Below are positions 43,801-56,200 of a stretch of DNA of 64,000 nt, piece by piece. The stretch is from Pholiota molesta (lineage: Eukaryota; Basidiomycota; Agaricomycetes; Agaricales; Strophariaceae): NCBI GenBank assembly GCA_014925825.1, contig JACGCK010000119.1, forward strand, positions 62,001-126,000, given 5' to 3'. Under the pieces are notes generated by a model. The model worked only from the letters and a program-made list of their open reading frames with translations, did not search any database and was not told where the DNA came from. The first letter of the stretch is position 1, and each line of letters opens with the position of its first letter. A program made the translations under genes and the position numbers.

Positions 43801-44721
43801 TGGGTACGATGGTATGGATCAGACCCATCGTACTCATCGCGATACGGGTGGAAAGCTCGCCGACTTCCACGGATTGGCTTTGTTAGACATGAGGTCGATG
43901 ATGATACTGGCCTTTCACCAGCATTCGGTTTCGTGGATCCTGCCCATATTATTCGAGGAGTTCACTTGATACCCGCCTTTAATCATGGATCAACATTCGA
44001 CGATCTCCCTCCTTCTGACAATGCACGATTGCTTGACGAAGGTGATTGTGATTACAATTTCTACTACATTAATTAGTAAGTCATTATCCGTCTTCCAGGC
44101 CGCTCTGTGACATGCTGAACCTTTTATATCATCTCCTTCAATAGCTTTGTTGACCGTGACATGTTCCTGCGATACCGAGGCGGCGGTGTTGGCCACCACA
44201 GTACACGTCGTGCCACAGAGTCGTTTCGAAAGGACCGCCATCCAACTGATCTGATCGAGGCCACTGGCATTGAAGATGCTTTCAGCCCAGATGGATCCAG
44301 TTCCGACTCCGATGATACTGATGTTTCGGTTGTTTCTAATAAAGTTAGACCTGGGACAGGAGAAGACTCAGATACCGAAGAGCACAACTCCGAGAGGGAG
44401 GAAGATGAGTCCTCTGATGTGCCGTTGGAGTGGCCGGAGAGCGAGGATGATGAAGTGGAAGAACCTGGAGAGTTCGCCGATGATGGATTGGGTCCTGAGG
44501 ATGGATTGGGTGAAGGAGATGAGGAAGAGGACATGGGATATGCCGCGTATTAGGTTGTTGGAAGTTAAACATGTGTGCTATTATTTCGAAGGCGATAATT
44601 GCCAAATCATTCATTCGACACATCTGTTTTATGAATGTCTGAGTGCACAAGTAATTCACGAGGCTCAGCATCTGCACGAGAGGTCAGAGAGCGCTTGCGG
44701 CTTCCTGCAATGTTTGCAGAT

Positions 44722-45790
44722 GTGATACCGCCTCCCAAGTTACGTTTCCATGCCGCCAAACACTGCAAGTGCAGTATCCGTTGTACGAAGAGACGGTGAT
44801 GGGGTGGTAGAGCTCGCAGGCCATGGATTCCGTGGACTGGGCACTAACGCGCTCCTTCCTGTAGAGCATGCTGAGGAGGAGAGATCGGGAAGTGCGCGAT
44901 CTCGTCGTTCGTGATAGCCACTGATGTTGCCCTTTACATGCCCGCCTGGAGCCCATGGTCGACGACGACGGCGCCACGTCCACGCGTGTGTGCTCTAACA
45001 GCAGGAGCGGATGGGCGGGGGGCCGCTGCACAGGACGACGGTGGTGCCCAGTCACCCCTCGCAGCGAGCCGTGCTCTGCTCGTGCGGATCCGTGCTGCTG
45101 ATCTTCGTTCATCCAAAACAAAAGGCCATGCCGCCGTCCAAAACGAACGACGGGCTACGAGAGGGCAGGCTGGTCGGCGGGGGCGTCGAGGAGAGCAGGA
45201 ATGGGTGGGCGCAGGCGTCTGAGGGAGGAAAGCGGCGAAGCAACGTTCGCGCCCTGCCATGCAAATTGAAATGATGACCGCGCCGTCGTCAGGACCTCCG
45301 AATCGTCGCAATGAGGGCGGACGTACCGTATAGGTGGCCTCGCGTCGTTGGCAGCCCGCTGTCTTTCACCTCGTACATCCCCGTCCATTCCATCCAACGT
45401 TCGGGTGACTTGCTAGATCCCGGGAAAAGACGCGTGTGGCAATGGTGGGGCTCCGTTGTTATTGTCGTCTCGTCCATCGTCATCGGCCTTGCGAATCACA
45501 TCAAGCAGGGTCGGGTCCAGGGTTTGGAGGGCGAAAAGGCCGTTGAGGTTGGAGCTGGCGCGGTGGCATAGGCGAGGTGCGAATGGTGGCTGCGAGCACC
45601 CATAGGTGCCCATCATCGGGCCACTTCATCATGGTCCCTGGCAACTGGAGCCCCGCGCATGAGAGCCCAGAATGACACAAGCCGCGCTTGAGCTTGTGCC
45701 ATGTGCCAGAGGGCGCCTGAATCTGCTATGGGCCTGGCGATGGTGATGGATCGAATGTGGAGGATGTTGAGTGATCAGTCGATTAAAACA
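44722..45790 (-). other. Degenerate hypothetical-gene segment, copy 2
   Basis: Counterpart of 1541-2160. The shared peptide SSYNGYCTCSVWRHGNVTWE is at 44730-44795 (minus) in an open frame 45121-44684. The shared promoter-like block is at about 45770-45880 (with TATTATAAAC on the minus strand). Between them several minus-strand frames (for example 45616-45413) are open, but no exon model is convincing. Like copy 1 it begins right beside a transposon-derived gene. Family unknown. Confidence 0.4.
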
Positions 45791-47820
45791 GCGACGTGCG
45801 GAGTTTATAATAGGCCAGTACTACCTACAATAAAAGGCAGCCTGTAAGTCGAGGGGTCTATGGCTAAGGTACATTATGTATATAGAATGGAAGATATAGT
45901 TTTACTCTACATTAATATGTACTTTATCAATCTCTCTGAAAAGTATTCGAGGGAAAATGACGAAGGAAATATTCCGAAGCCCATGGTGGCTGTGACGCTT
46001 ATTCAGCTGGTTCTGGAACCAGCTGAATAAGCATACACTACATATTACCTTCCTCGTTTCTTGCTCAGGATGGCCTGAATATATATTATAACACTGGAAA
46101 CCTATTAAGTTTCGGATTATATACAGCTCTGTCTATTCAAATTCTCTTAGAATAACAGCCGAACGAGGATAAAGAGCCAAAGGTGTCGCGCATAAGTATC
46201 CCACGCGGCGGCCCAAGCGGTGGCTGTACACCCAGGCTCTCGACATTCCAAGCAGTGGCAAGCTGCATTACAATGAATTTTACATGCTTTGCGGACCAAC
46301 ACAATCCATTACATATAGTTTTATCCTATATACAATACCTCGAGATATTCTAACTGACACAAATGTATAGACATCCTAAAGAAATCATTACTCTATTCTA
46401 GCGCCAAAATAATCCATTGTCCAAGGTTGTTACCATAAAAGTCATTCCAAATACCTTATGAAGATATCTATGGTAGTTGTAATCTCAGGCAATATTCTAA
46501 CCCAATTGAAATTCAATAGAATTCATCTCCTAAGATTGTGGTACTTTGGGAACACTTGTATTGGAGTTGTAACTACCCTTGTAATCGACATTGTAATGGT
46601 GATGAAATAATTCTGATATCCTTGTATGGGTACACAACATTTCTGAGGCATCACAATGGGTATAATAATCGTAGCTACATTACAAGATGGTTGAAAGTTT
46701 CTACAATGGTTTTTGCGTACTTATACTCGGGCTGAAATCCATTATGTATGGATTGTATTTAGGTGAACCTTCATATTGAAACTGCTTTTTTGCTGATGCA
46801 TGTAGATGACCTGCGTCAAGCTCGAGCCAAAGCTTTTTATACACTTTTAACTACCTGTATATATAACAAAAATGCACTTTGACGTTACACGAGGTCAGAC
46901 CGGAACTCGAAAATGAAATTATGCCGCTGTGTCGATGCATTAAAGCTGGTCGTTCATATACCATCCGATTACAATAAATATATAAATGAGAGCTTTAGCC
47001 TCTATAAGCGAGCATAAAAAGCACCTTCTAGCACCGCTCAAATAGCGAGATACCTTCCAAGTATAACCTTTTCCCACTGTACTGATTATAGACTTGACAA
47101 ACTGAAACAGATTTCCTAGTCGCCGTGCATTCCGCTATGACAATGACTCTGAAGATCGAAGCATTTCCATGTCTATCACAGATGGACATTGGCTACTTAA
47201 TTATAAGCAAATTATCACCGATTGAGTGTTACTTACATGCAAATTCGAACGAAATTCCATTTCAATTCATGGATCCAACTTTCAGTCTCACGCTACATCC
47301 CACCCAGCGAAAGACAGGTGGAATTTATTTCGTTGCTGGCACCCGCACGAGCACATAGCCCGACCCAACGATGAACAAGATATGAGAGCTCTCACAAAAG
47401 TCATCGATCATCATTTAACCAACGTCAGATGTGTGATGAACATACAGAACATGCTGATTTTGAGAATCTACGGCGACATTGTGTGCGTGAAATGAAGTAA
47501 ACTGATCATGATTATCACGACTACAATCAGTACAGGGAAGAAAGTTCCCAGGCATACCATGATCAATCCCGTCTGCATCGTAACTTGGCAGAGGTACGAT
47601 CATGATTAACAACTATCATATTACTTTGCACATTCCAAGCACATAGCACCTTGTTGTCGACGTGGAAATATCAGGGTCTTCAGTGACTGCAAGAAACCCG
47701 CGCGAACGCAACGTTGTCGTATCGCACTACCATATTGATGTACATCCTCGCATCGGTATGCAATCCAGCAAAGCGAAATCACATTTGCACATCGAGCACC
47801 CAGACGGCGCCACGGCCCAC
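45791..47820. other. AT-rich gene-poor spacer
   Basis: Contains a perfect palindrome at 45997-46032 and a short plus-strand frame at 47125-47358 (77 codons) without recognisable features. No gene is supported. Confidence 0.45.
45997..46032. repeat. Perfect palindrome, 17-bp arms
   Basis: GCTTATTCAGCTGGTTC and its exact reverse complement are separated by two bases, so it could form a hairpin in DNA or RNA. It is isolated in AT-rich DNA. Confidence 0.85.
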
Positions 47821-50087
47821 CTAGCGCCCGCCCATCCGCGTGAGAATAACATGACGCCCATACGGCACAGCATACTCCTGCGCCGCGCGAATGACATCCC
47901 TCGCAGGACAGAGATCCGCCTCCAACACCTCCGCCTTGCCATGTCTGACAAACATCGCCATTAGCAGCGGACAAAGAGCGGGAGCTCGTACGACTTACTT
48001 GACCTGCATATGCTGCTTCGCAGAGTCCTCAGACCTCATGTCGACCTGCATGTAGCAAGCTTCAGCGCACAGGCGACAGCACGGATCATCGTCCTTCAGC
48101 GGCGCCTCTGCACTGCGTTGAAGAGATGTAGACGAGGTGGGAAGTGTCATCTTTAGAAGGATCACAGCTTCCGTCTTCGACGAAGAGTGGTCATAAACCG
48201 CCGGGTGCCGCTCGCCGTCGTAACACACTTGCCAGCCGCCCGGCCTGTGCAATTTGGATGTCAGACATCGTTCGGGCTGAGGCGGGGAAAGACGCACTTG
48301 TGTAATCTGAACGCCCCGTCGCAGGACCACTCCGCTTCGGATATATGTGCGACCTAGAACACCAGACAACCACGCCGTTAAAGAGGTGTGATGCAATTCC
48401 GTAGATAGAAGAATTCACGTACTAACTCTAGGAAGCTTCTTGGCGCCTCCATATCCGCGCACCCACACCGCAGCACGCCCTCCAGCCTTGCGACATGCTC
48501 GCTGGCGACATCACATGCGAGCCCTGCATGGTGCAGCAGGGCTTTCGCTATCTGGTGCAGTGCCGTCTGGTACCCCCATTGCCGGTCGTCCCACAGCACG
48601 CGCCCGGCGCCGCACATCTGCAGGTGGAATATCACCCTCGATGCGAACAGGAGCTCCTCGCACTCCACGCAGCGTATCACAGCGGACGCACGGGAGAGCG
48701 CAGTGTCTTTCGGCAGGCCGTACCCCGCCGCAAGCGCGTCGACGATCTCCTGTTTCGCTGTTTCGCTCCATGCGACGACCGATGCGAGGATGCGCTCCGA
48801 GTGCGCGTCGAAGCGGGCGTCTGTGAAGGGGATGGTCGCGTTAGCCTCCGAGAGCAGCTCGAGCACCGCGTCCGCCTGCCCGGCGTTGGCCGCGTCCGGC
48901 CAGTCGCCATCGCAGGAGTACCTGCGGTCGTAGACCCAGACCCATTCATGGATCCGGGCGGTGAGGTTGTCTCTGAACACCTCCTCGCGGCGCGCGGCGG
49001 CGAGCTCGGCCATTGTGTAGGACATACCGCGCCACGCTGTCAGTGCGAAAATCAGTGAGGCGCTGCCACGCGGGATATAGCGAGTCGCGTACCGCGTTCC
49101 GTCAGGGCTCTGGGCTTCATAATTTCAGCTTCGTATTCTGAAGCGTCTTCGGGAATCTCGTCGCGCGTGTAGCCGAGCGCCATGATCCGCTCGTCGATCC
49201 TGCACAGAACGCGCGTTGGTTTGGGTGAGCGATCTCGAGTGAGGGGCGGTGGACGTACTGGAGCTTCCTGGTTGTTCTGAGCTGTATTTTCTCCTGCTCC
49301 TTGCGCTCCCGAAGTTCCTCCAGGAAATCGTTGACTAGGTTTCCATGCCGAGTGAGCGCTGATACCCTTTCGTGCCACTCAAAAAGGAAATCATCTTCTG
49401 AGCCAATGGCCTCCATTCTGTCGTACTCATCCATAATGTCCTGGAGTTGATGGCCGAAATACTCAACGACGCTCGGGTCGGTGACGCTATCTACTCGGCA
49501 TCAGCAAGATGTAAGATAGAAGTAGCCTAAAAACGTACAGTTATGAGGCACGAATGGCAACCATGCGTTCCTGTAATCCTCTACCCACTCGACCATCGTA
49601 TACGTCTCTACATTCGCCTTGTAACAGGATGCGCAGAGGCGCACGCGGAGGTTGAACAGCAAACGTCTGCCTATTTTTCCGCAGCCCTGCAGGTACGCCG
49701 GATGAGCGAATGAAGATCTCGACGACGATAAGGGATACTCACGGAACAGATGGATTCGAATAGAAGATGGGCATACTGCGCTTCGCTGAGATCGCTTGGG
49801 CAGTCGGGGAGGCCTTCCACTGTCCGACGCGCAGCCAGCCACGCGTGCCGGTTGTCCGTGCGCAGGAACATCCGTGCGAAGTGGCGCGATGCGCGCGACA
49901 GGTGGAGGAGGTCGAGGGGGTGGAGGTGGGAGGTGATCTCGAAGAAGATGTCGAGCGGCAGGGCGAGGAGGCCTGACAGCTTTCCGAGCATTTTGACGCG
50001 TTTTAGCTTGGGTTTGGAGGTGGCGGCTTTCTTCTTCGGAGGCTGAGCAGGGGGGTCGGCAGAGTGGCCTTCACTGATCGGTAACAT
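47821..50087 (-). CDS. F-box protein with zinc-binding C-terminal regions, eight exons
   Basis: Exons: 50087-49743, 49686-49539, 49490-49259, 49199-49093, 49036-48423, 48353-48298, 48244-47999 and 47944-47821; GT-AG introns of 48-69 nt. All joins keep frame, giving 623 residues. The F-box is at residues about 35-80 (LSGLLALPLDIFFEITSHLH, LLHLSRASRHFARMFL), followed by a CX2C..CX2C zinc site (CSGCGK, LCASC). The remaining region holds the RALTERAW-like and LAAARREEVFRDNL stretches. A second Cys-rich pair is in VIRCVECEELL. Near the end CRLCAEAC..HMQVKHG looks C2H2-like. This architecture is typical of Agaricomycete F-box proteins that pair the F-box with a short zinc site. It is unrelated in sequence to the F-box cluster at 3-23 kb. 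Presumed SCF adaptor. Confidence 0.85.
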
Positions 50088-51775
50088 TAGACCATCAGGG
50101 CTAGCGTTGGAGCTAAGAGCAGATGGTTGAGCTGATGCTCTTTGATATATAGATAGTTCCTACCTGTTCGCGTCAGAAGTCTGTAAGGGGTTGACGCGTT
50201 GACCATGACGCGTCGACTGGCTTGGTTGTGCGGCCTCCATTACTCGCAGTAGAATCTCCTAAAGCCCAGTATTCAGTAGTCGGTAACCAGACGTTCAGCA
50301 GAGGAGTTTGTAAGTTTCAGGATACAGATTGTGAGCAACTATGAGTGAGGAGGAGACGAAGAAACGAAATGAGCGCGGCGAGAATAAATTGTAAACGCGG
50401 GTAACGTGCGCGTGACAACCGTGACAACGGCCCGGGCCCCTAACATCGCAGTGTTTGAATTGTCTTTGAATCGACCAGGCGTTACAGAAGAAAAATCTGG
50501 TGCAGTATTGCTCATTGATTGTTGACATGCGTAGCCCATTCCTAGTCCTCAGTGTCAATGAAATATTCGCCCCTTCGGGCCCATATGACACGCTCTGAAC
50601 CACATATTCCTTTGCTTGGATGGACTTTAACGCGTTGATGACGGACTGTAAATGGAGGTGCGCCTCATTGGGACCATCGCTTATCAACATTAAAGACATA
50701 AACTTGGGGTAGAGGATCGGCTGAAACAGAAGGCTGGAATAGGTGAGGTGAAGTGCTTGAACACTATTATTCAAGTGCGTACTTGATCGGCCATGGAAGT
50801 GTATTTTCGCTCAAATTGATATGCTGATGCTTGGAGAAGGGGTGGGTGCTTCAGTCTGGCGGAGACTCATATTCTGCGATGCCCTGAGATTTGATAACTT
50901 CCGGACTGTACGGTTGACCAGTGGATTCGGGTCTGTATACACAGCTCACCTTTGATTGTCAAGCTGCCAATCGGAAATCTTGAAATTTTTCGAAATGTGT
51001 CGGATTTATAGCAAAAATATCATGGGGCCCCCGTATATGTCGGAGGTTGGGAAGAGATTGGAACTTAAGGAAGTACGTACTTATTCCCATAGGGCGGTCA
51101 AAGTTGCTGTTCGACATGGGATTCATTATTGTAATTAACATCTGGGGCCTCCAAATTTGCTCCAAATAAATCCAAAATCAACTTGTGTCGTAGGTTGATT
51201 TCATATTTGAAGTACCTTGTTCTCATAAACTTTAATCGCCCCGGCATGAGTTATATCACTTATATGTACAATGTGTAATAACGGTAAGCTCATCGCATTC
51301 GTAACAGCCTTCAAAATGTATCAAAGTTTCTTTGAAAACGACGGTGGGCGTCACCAAGCTACGGGAGCAGCACATCAAGCTGCATATTCCTCCATAAAGA
51401 GCCTATTCCGCGCCGCAAACCCGAAACCTGATTCTAATCTCTGAAGTCGAAACCTATTATCATTAAAGTTACTTCTGTTCTTCAAATTTGGTATTGCGCC
51501 CGGTGTGTGTCGGAGCATGACACAACCCATAGCATCTGCAATTGTATTTAAACCTCGTCAGGTCAAGCCAAAGTACTTCAGACTGGTATATCTCACCTAT
51601 TTTATATCGTAAGTCACAAGCGCCTCTATAAGAACCTCGAGGAATACTTACCATCACCTTGATTTACAGCGCTGGCCGGAAAATATAACAAAGCATATCT
51701 GTATGTTAGTGCAGCGCCCAGCCGGTGTTCACCGATGTTCAAAAGACTGACAAACTCACCGTCCACTAGATCACA
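50088..51775. other. Spacer with two dispersed segments
   Basis: Bases about 50210-50310 match 9170-9300 (same orientation) and about 50290-50470 match the reverse complement of 5320-5480. The two thus meet here but lie apart near the F-box cluster. The minus-strand frame 50774-50295 (159 codons) overlaps the second segment and is not recognisable. The remainder (50800-51775) shows nothing I can support. Confidence 0.45.
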
Positions 51776-52023
51776 ATGAAGTTTTCGACATCACTCCTCG
51801 TTTGGACCTTTGCCCTCAGCGGTATAGTAGCCGCAATCCCCCCCAATCGAGCATCGAATGTATGTTTGCAAGTACCAACCAAGGTCGTTGTGATGCACAA
51901 CCCTGCAGATCTGGCGGAGGCTTCTGCAAGTACAGCGACTCGCGCAGACGGTGCTATATGAACAAAATGCGTGGCAAAAATGTACATGTCGGCTGTCAAT
52001 TTTGCAAGTGCATTGTGGCATAG
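51776..52023 (+). pseudogene. Small secreted cysteine-rich peptide gene with a frame break
   Basis: The ATG at 51776 starts a good signal peptide (MKFSTSLLVWTFALSGIVAA) followed by IPPNRASN, but the frame then loses the cysteines. The +2 frame from the same point encodes eight cysteines in 54 residues, spaced C-x9-C-x4-C-x6-C-x8-C-x13-C-x2-C-x-C, ending with TAG at 52021-52023. The two frames overlap at a C7 run (51838-51844); a run one base longer would connect them. No intron of normal size could do so. This fits a secreted antimicrobial/effector-like peptide of unknown target, either broken or with an assembly error. The cysteine pattern does not match the CSab defensin signature exactly. 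Confidence 0.6.
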
Positions 52024-52530
52024 GGGAACGAGAAGATGTGGTAACCTTTGGCTATAATACGTTCAGTATAATATTTGTTAGCCCTTGACGTGGATGAAAT
52101 ACACTATTTTTCAATTTCTCGAAGGTATCAGGTAATCGATATGGTGCTAGATCGTCTGTGATTGGTCTTGAAGAAGATTGAATATTGAGCGGAGCTCACC
52201 GCGAATTTTTGGTTGATTTTGTGTTCGATGGCGAGGGCATTCACTTTCAAGTCCAAATCTGAACTTCAGAGTGATACCCAGAACGCCGTACTACTCTCTC
52301 TCATCAATTAGGTACACTCGCATCCCCATTTCTCGATGCATACTGCCATTTATCTCTCAACATCTAAGAAGCAACATGCTCGCGCCCGCAACCTGATTCG
52401 GGGCGTTCGAAAGTTACGCCTCAATGAACATCGAGAAGAATCATCTCAAACGAAGAGGAAATTTTTAAAACATATTTTTCTTACTGGCGTTCATGAATCA
52501 TCAATGACTAATACAACCAAGGGTATATAC
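52024..52530. other. Spacer
   Basis: 3' flank of the cysteine-rich peptide gene and short frames without recognisable content. Confidence 0.4.
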
Positions 52531-52534
52531 TTAT

Positions 52535-53254
52535 GGACGCTCGAGCCTTCATCTACCACAGGTCCTTCCTCTTCAAATCCGACAATCACCTCGTCCTTGA
52601 CAAATCTCCGAGCTTCCGATATCAGCAGACTTCTATGATCTATCAGCATGTTCCGCCACCACGTCAATCGACTTCGTTGGGTTTGACGACACGAACGTGA
52701 CTTCCCGGACCGTGCTCTCTGGGCTCTTCAAATCAAGCCAACGGCTCCCAAAAGCCTTATCGACAAACTGCGACGCATTACTCTTTGCGACTCTCCGTCG
52801 CAAAGCTAAGATGTTCAAGGCAAGGAGCCCACTCAGCGAGCGGCGTGATGTCATTTCCAATGGGGCTTCATCTAGGATTCAGAAAGTCAAGGTTGGGGGG
52901 AAGTGTCTGGCCTCTGAGAAACAAGGAGCCTAGTGCGAGCTTCGTGATCGCCATTCCAGGCGACGCGTGAGCACGTTCGGAGCCCAGGCACACGGATGTC
53001 TGTTCCAATACCAGTTGACACTGCCATACAGGGAGGTCAAAACGGAGGTGCGCCCAGAGGGCAGGGGTGGAGAGCACTACCGCTCGCCAGGGGGCGCACA
53101 CCTGGCATAGCAAGATTGGTGCGATCTTGGTGTTGGGCTGCATCACGACGCGAGCAGACGACTGGTCGACAAAGCGGGAGAAGATTTCCCACAGGATTTC
53201 GTAGGGGAGTTCGTACATCGGTATTCGCGGTGGATTGGATTCGTTAATCATCAT
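52535..53254 (-). pseudogene. F-box family copy 7, internally deleted
   Basis: It starts MMINESNPPRIPMYELPYEI at 53254 with the F-box (ILWEIFSRF, ILLCQVCAPWRAVVLS, LWAHLRFDLPV). About 240 codons are missing between the RRLEW-equivalent (near 52965) and ITKLALGSLFL. The C-terminal part (FVDKAFGSRWLDLKSPEST, VTFVSSNPTKSIDVVAEHA, KDEVIVGFEEEG) continues in shifted frames to about 52535, and the usual VWGW end is lost. It lies 29 kb from the main cluster and belongs with the AT-richer copies 2, 3 and 6. Confidence 0.8.
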
Positions 53255-56200
53255 GCAGTAGATAGGGAGGTGTGGGAGGAGCGTGAGTTAACTGCAGCCA
53301 CTGTAAAATCGGGTGAGAGCAAACTTTAAAATATCAACGTTATCAACTCCGATCATTTTGTGCGCGCTGCGAGACATTCAGCTCGAGTTCAGGCGAAAAG
53401 AACAGAAAACATACCAGCGGCCATGGGACTATGGTATTGAACATGTATTGACGTTACAGTCGAGTGCTAAGAGCGCTGGCCGCGAGTATACGAAGACGGC
53501 GCACTAGCGGCGCACAGCGGACTTCAGAACAAAGCGGACTTCAAATCTCGTCGTTTGCAAAGCGACAAGCGTTCTTCGGGTGGCTGATCCTTCGCTGATT
53601 CAACTAAACCCCATTATAGTTCCAGACTGTAAGTGTTCAAACGTTTGCATAGCACCCAGGAGAGCTGATCGACTTATAGCAGTGTTAAAGCGGTCTATAT
53701 TGCTACTAACGAACCAATCTTGGCAAAATCCAAATGCATGGCCGGATGTGAATGTGCTGTGACGTTCACGACATGAATGCAAATGCACCAGTACAGTTTT
53801 TGCGCACATCCGCGACATTATTTCGCGCCAGGTTTATGTAGGTATCTCCCTTACTCGTATTCCTAGGTGCTTATTGTTTGTCGACGTCACACAGCGTCAA
53901 CTTTCAAGGCGACAAGGTCTCCAAAGGCCCAGCAGGTTTCCAGGGTGCCAGTACTAAGCTCGTTGGTGAACACGATGATGAAGATGCTGGATGAACGAAG
54001 ACGATGACGGTTAAAGGCAGCGATATTCGCTAGGACATCGAGCGGAGGAACGCAGGGAAGATTGAGCAAGGCTTTTGATAAAGCCGCCGCTACCGTGAGT
54101 TACAATTTTTTCTCCCTCATTTCCTGACGGTCTAATCCGTTCGCCTATCCATAAATATGAATACACTCACCCAGGATCTTCGCGCAGTAGAAATATCCTG
54201 CCGCGTATTTCACAACCGCCACCCACGGCACCTTAACCTACACAACGGCGCCCAGCGATTCGACCACGCTCCAGCTCATCCATGCTCCTAGTCCACCACA
54301 TCCGTGCCTCGTTTCTCCACGACCACATGCTTGGTCATATACTCTTCCTCGTCCTCGACAGGCGCATTATTTCGCAAACGACCCTACATATCCCCCGCAG
54401 AGCCGATCGCCGCTGAGCGACCTCATCCGCGCCTGCAGCGGTGGGGGCGAGCTCTACCTCCTGGAGCCGCCTAGTTCACCCTCCCTTTCACATACTTCTG
54501 TCGATGAGTTATCGATACACCGACGACCTCAGCGGGCATCCTGGGTTCCCGACTCGTATACCAAGATCCCGCTCTCAGTGGGTGCGAGATACAACCCGAA
54601 TTCCACGCCCATGTCCCGTCTGGGTAGCCCGCGATTCCGTCGACTCTGTTGTTTACCTTGATACATGACAATGACTTCTGGCGCCCTTCGTCCGCGTCGT
54701 CGCCGGTCCTCGCTGCTGCGAACACCGACCGCGACGCGCAAGTTACGCAGCATTCGCACCGGTTTGAAGGGCGCGAGTTTACGGTGCGATGGATTACAGT
54801 GTTATGAGGGGCCAGGGTGGCGGGTGGCGGGTGTCTACCTGCGCCGCCGCCGCCGCGTCAGCAGCAGTAAATGGGGTGGGATGAAGATGTGCCAGTTGGC
54901 TGGACTGGCCGAGTCAGGATGGCGCTGGACCAGCGCATAGGGACATCGTCGGTTCGCAAGGCATGAAGGACGGCGGGCATCCAGGTAAGCCAAACGCTTG
55001 TTGTTCTTCGACCATTAATTCTTTTTCTGGTGTCGACTTTTGGTATCCATTACTTCGCCTCTTTGTTTCACTTCTTTTCTATCGCTTTCTTTTTTCTACT
55101 CAATCTGAACTAACTGTTATTCGGTTACCCATACAGCTTTTTCACTTAATCTGCAACCGAAACTCGCAAGATACCTCGTTCGATATATTCACCGCAAGCG
55201 GTGGTAACTGCGGTCCTGTGGGCGCTCAGCCTCGCCCATCGATCCCCACTCACACCGCATCGACTCAGCGCCGCGGCGCGATCTCGGTCTTGTGTTGTAG
55301 CAACGCCGGCAGTGTATCCTCCGCTGGTGCAGGGCCCACCATCAGTGATGCCCTTGCGACGATCGTCGCCGATTCGTCCGTGCGGAGCACGCGCGCGTTG
55401 GCTCGTCATCCATCGGAGGCGTTCAATAAAGGGTCCAGCGCGGGCGGCAGTGGCAGTAGTAGGACCCGCGTGGCTAATTACGGCGCTGATACTGCTACTG
55501 CCCCTGCGAGCGCATCGCCGCCTGTTGCAGGACCGAGTTCATCGCAGAGCGCGTCTGCAATGATGCGCAGAGGTACGGCGACCCCTGTCCCAGGACGGCA
55601 GCCATAACTTGATGAGCAGACAATAGCGCCGCCAGGCTCTGCTATAGCTTTCTTGGACGTCGCAACAGACGTTTTCTGCCTTCTTTGCGCTCGTTGATTG
55701 CGATTATGTTGGCTGCTGTCGCTAGTGATATTGCTACTATTACTCATTGACGACGTACGCGTAATTCGTAGTGTCTTCTTTCCCGTGAATTGGTCTTGTA
55801 TCAACCTTGTATGCTCATTATTATCATGCATATGGTCATGATTGTCGAGCATCGTGAACGTTGCGGTTGGTAAAGCTATTTAGAACGACTCGAGAGCTCC
55901 TCTCTACTCGGCTTACATATGGCTCTCCCTCCCGATACCTGCTGTTGTTTATGGTGCCTCTCCCTCGATAACCGGAGCCTCGTGGGAGCGAGCGCGCGAC
56001 TACCTCATTTGAGTGGATCAGGCGCTCTGGGTGAGTATAGTGGCGCCGTTGGAGTGCGGCACATGAACAGTTCGTGTCAGATGGACGTTGAGGTGTCTGC
56101 GCACTTCCGATTTTGCGAAGACGCGGAAGATGATGGGCTAGAGGTATTTGATGGCCGTCACCAGTATACGTATGCACGCACGTAGCGCGATGTATATTGT

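Larger units (their letters stand above)
31814..44553 (+). pseudogene. Plavaka transposase, frameshifted
   Basis: Exon 1 (31814-32069) has a CX2CX12HX3C finger (CLGCHKKL to HIATC). Intron 1 holds the big insertion. Exon 2 begins at 40493. Family blocks follow: TGFDAAKEAKNLD, FEEYWTPSEDSEPERLYSEI, LLLWSDSTHLATFGTASLWP, AHHLAYIPE (intron 41545-41600), CPRCLIEKCDIHKMGS, PDLMHEFELGVWKA, IPTFGRDTIRKF, LLFELATWHALAKLRLHTET, NLETYKLHALGDYPRYIRLF, RVNYTTYDMQRDQDSLNPRT, HIIRGVHLIPAF and MFLRYRGGGVGH. The end is very acidic. Single-base shifts occur near 31985, 41900 (ACIK/DMGNHPC) and 42608 (A run), with a stop near 40527, so it is inactive. Exon borders are otherwise well kept. Confidence 0.85.
31638..44600 (+). 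mobile_element. Plavaka-type DNA transposon, borders not identified
   Basis: Defined by the transposase gene 31814-44553. I could not find convincing terminal inverted repeats around it, so the borders are approximate. It is the outermost element of a four-level nest; the 8329-bp insertion 32097-40425 sits in its first intron, leaving about 4.4 kb of Plavaka sequence. Confidence 0.6.

Noticed and set aside
50295..50774. Minus-strand frame of 159 codons
   Set aside because: Overlaps a dispersed segment (also at 5320-5480) where the frame is not conserved.
51838..51861. Possible intron linking the two frames of the cysteine-rich peptide gene
   Set aside because: GTATGT..AAG would give introns of 13-24 nt, far below the 47-103 nt seen in this window.
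54963..55607. Plus-strand frame of 214 codons
   Set aside because: Opens with hydrophobic but non-signal sequence and turns into Ser/Ala/Pro-rich low complexity; competing frames on the minus strand are as long. Not called as a gene.
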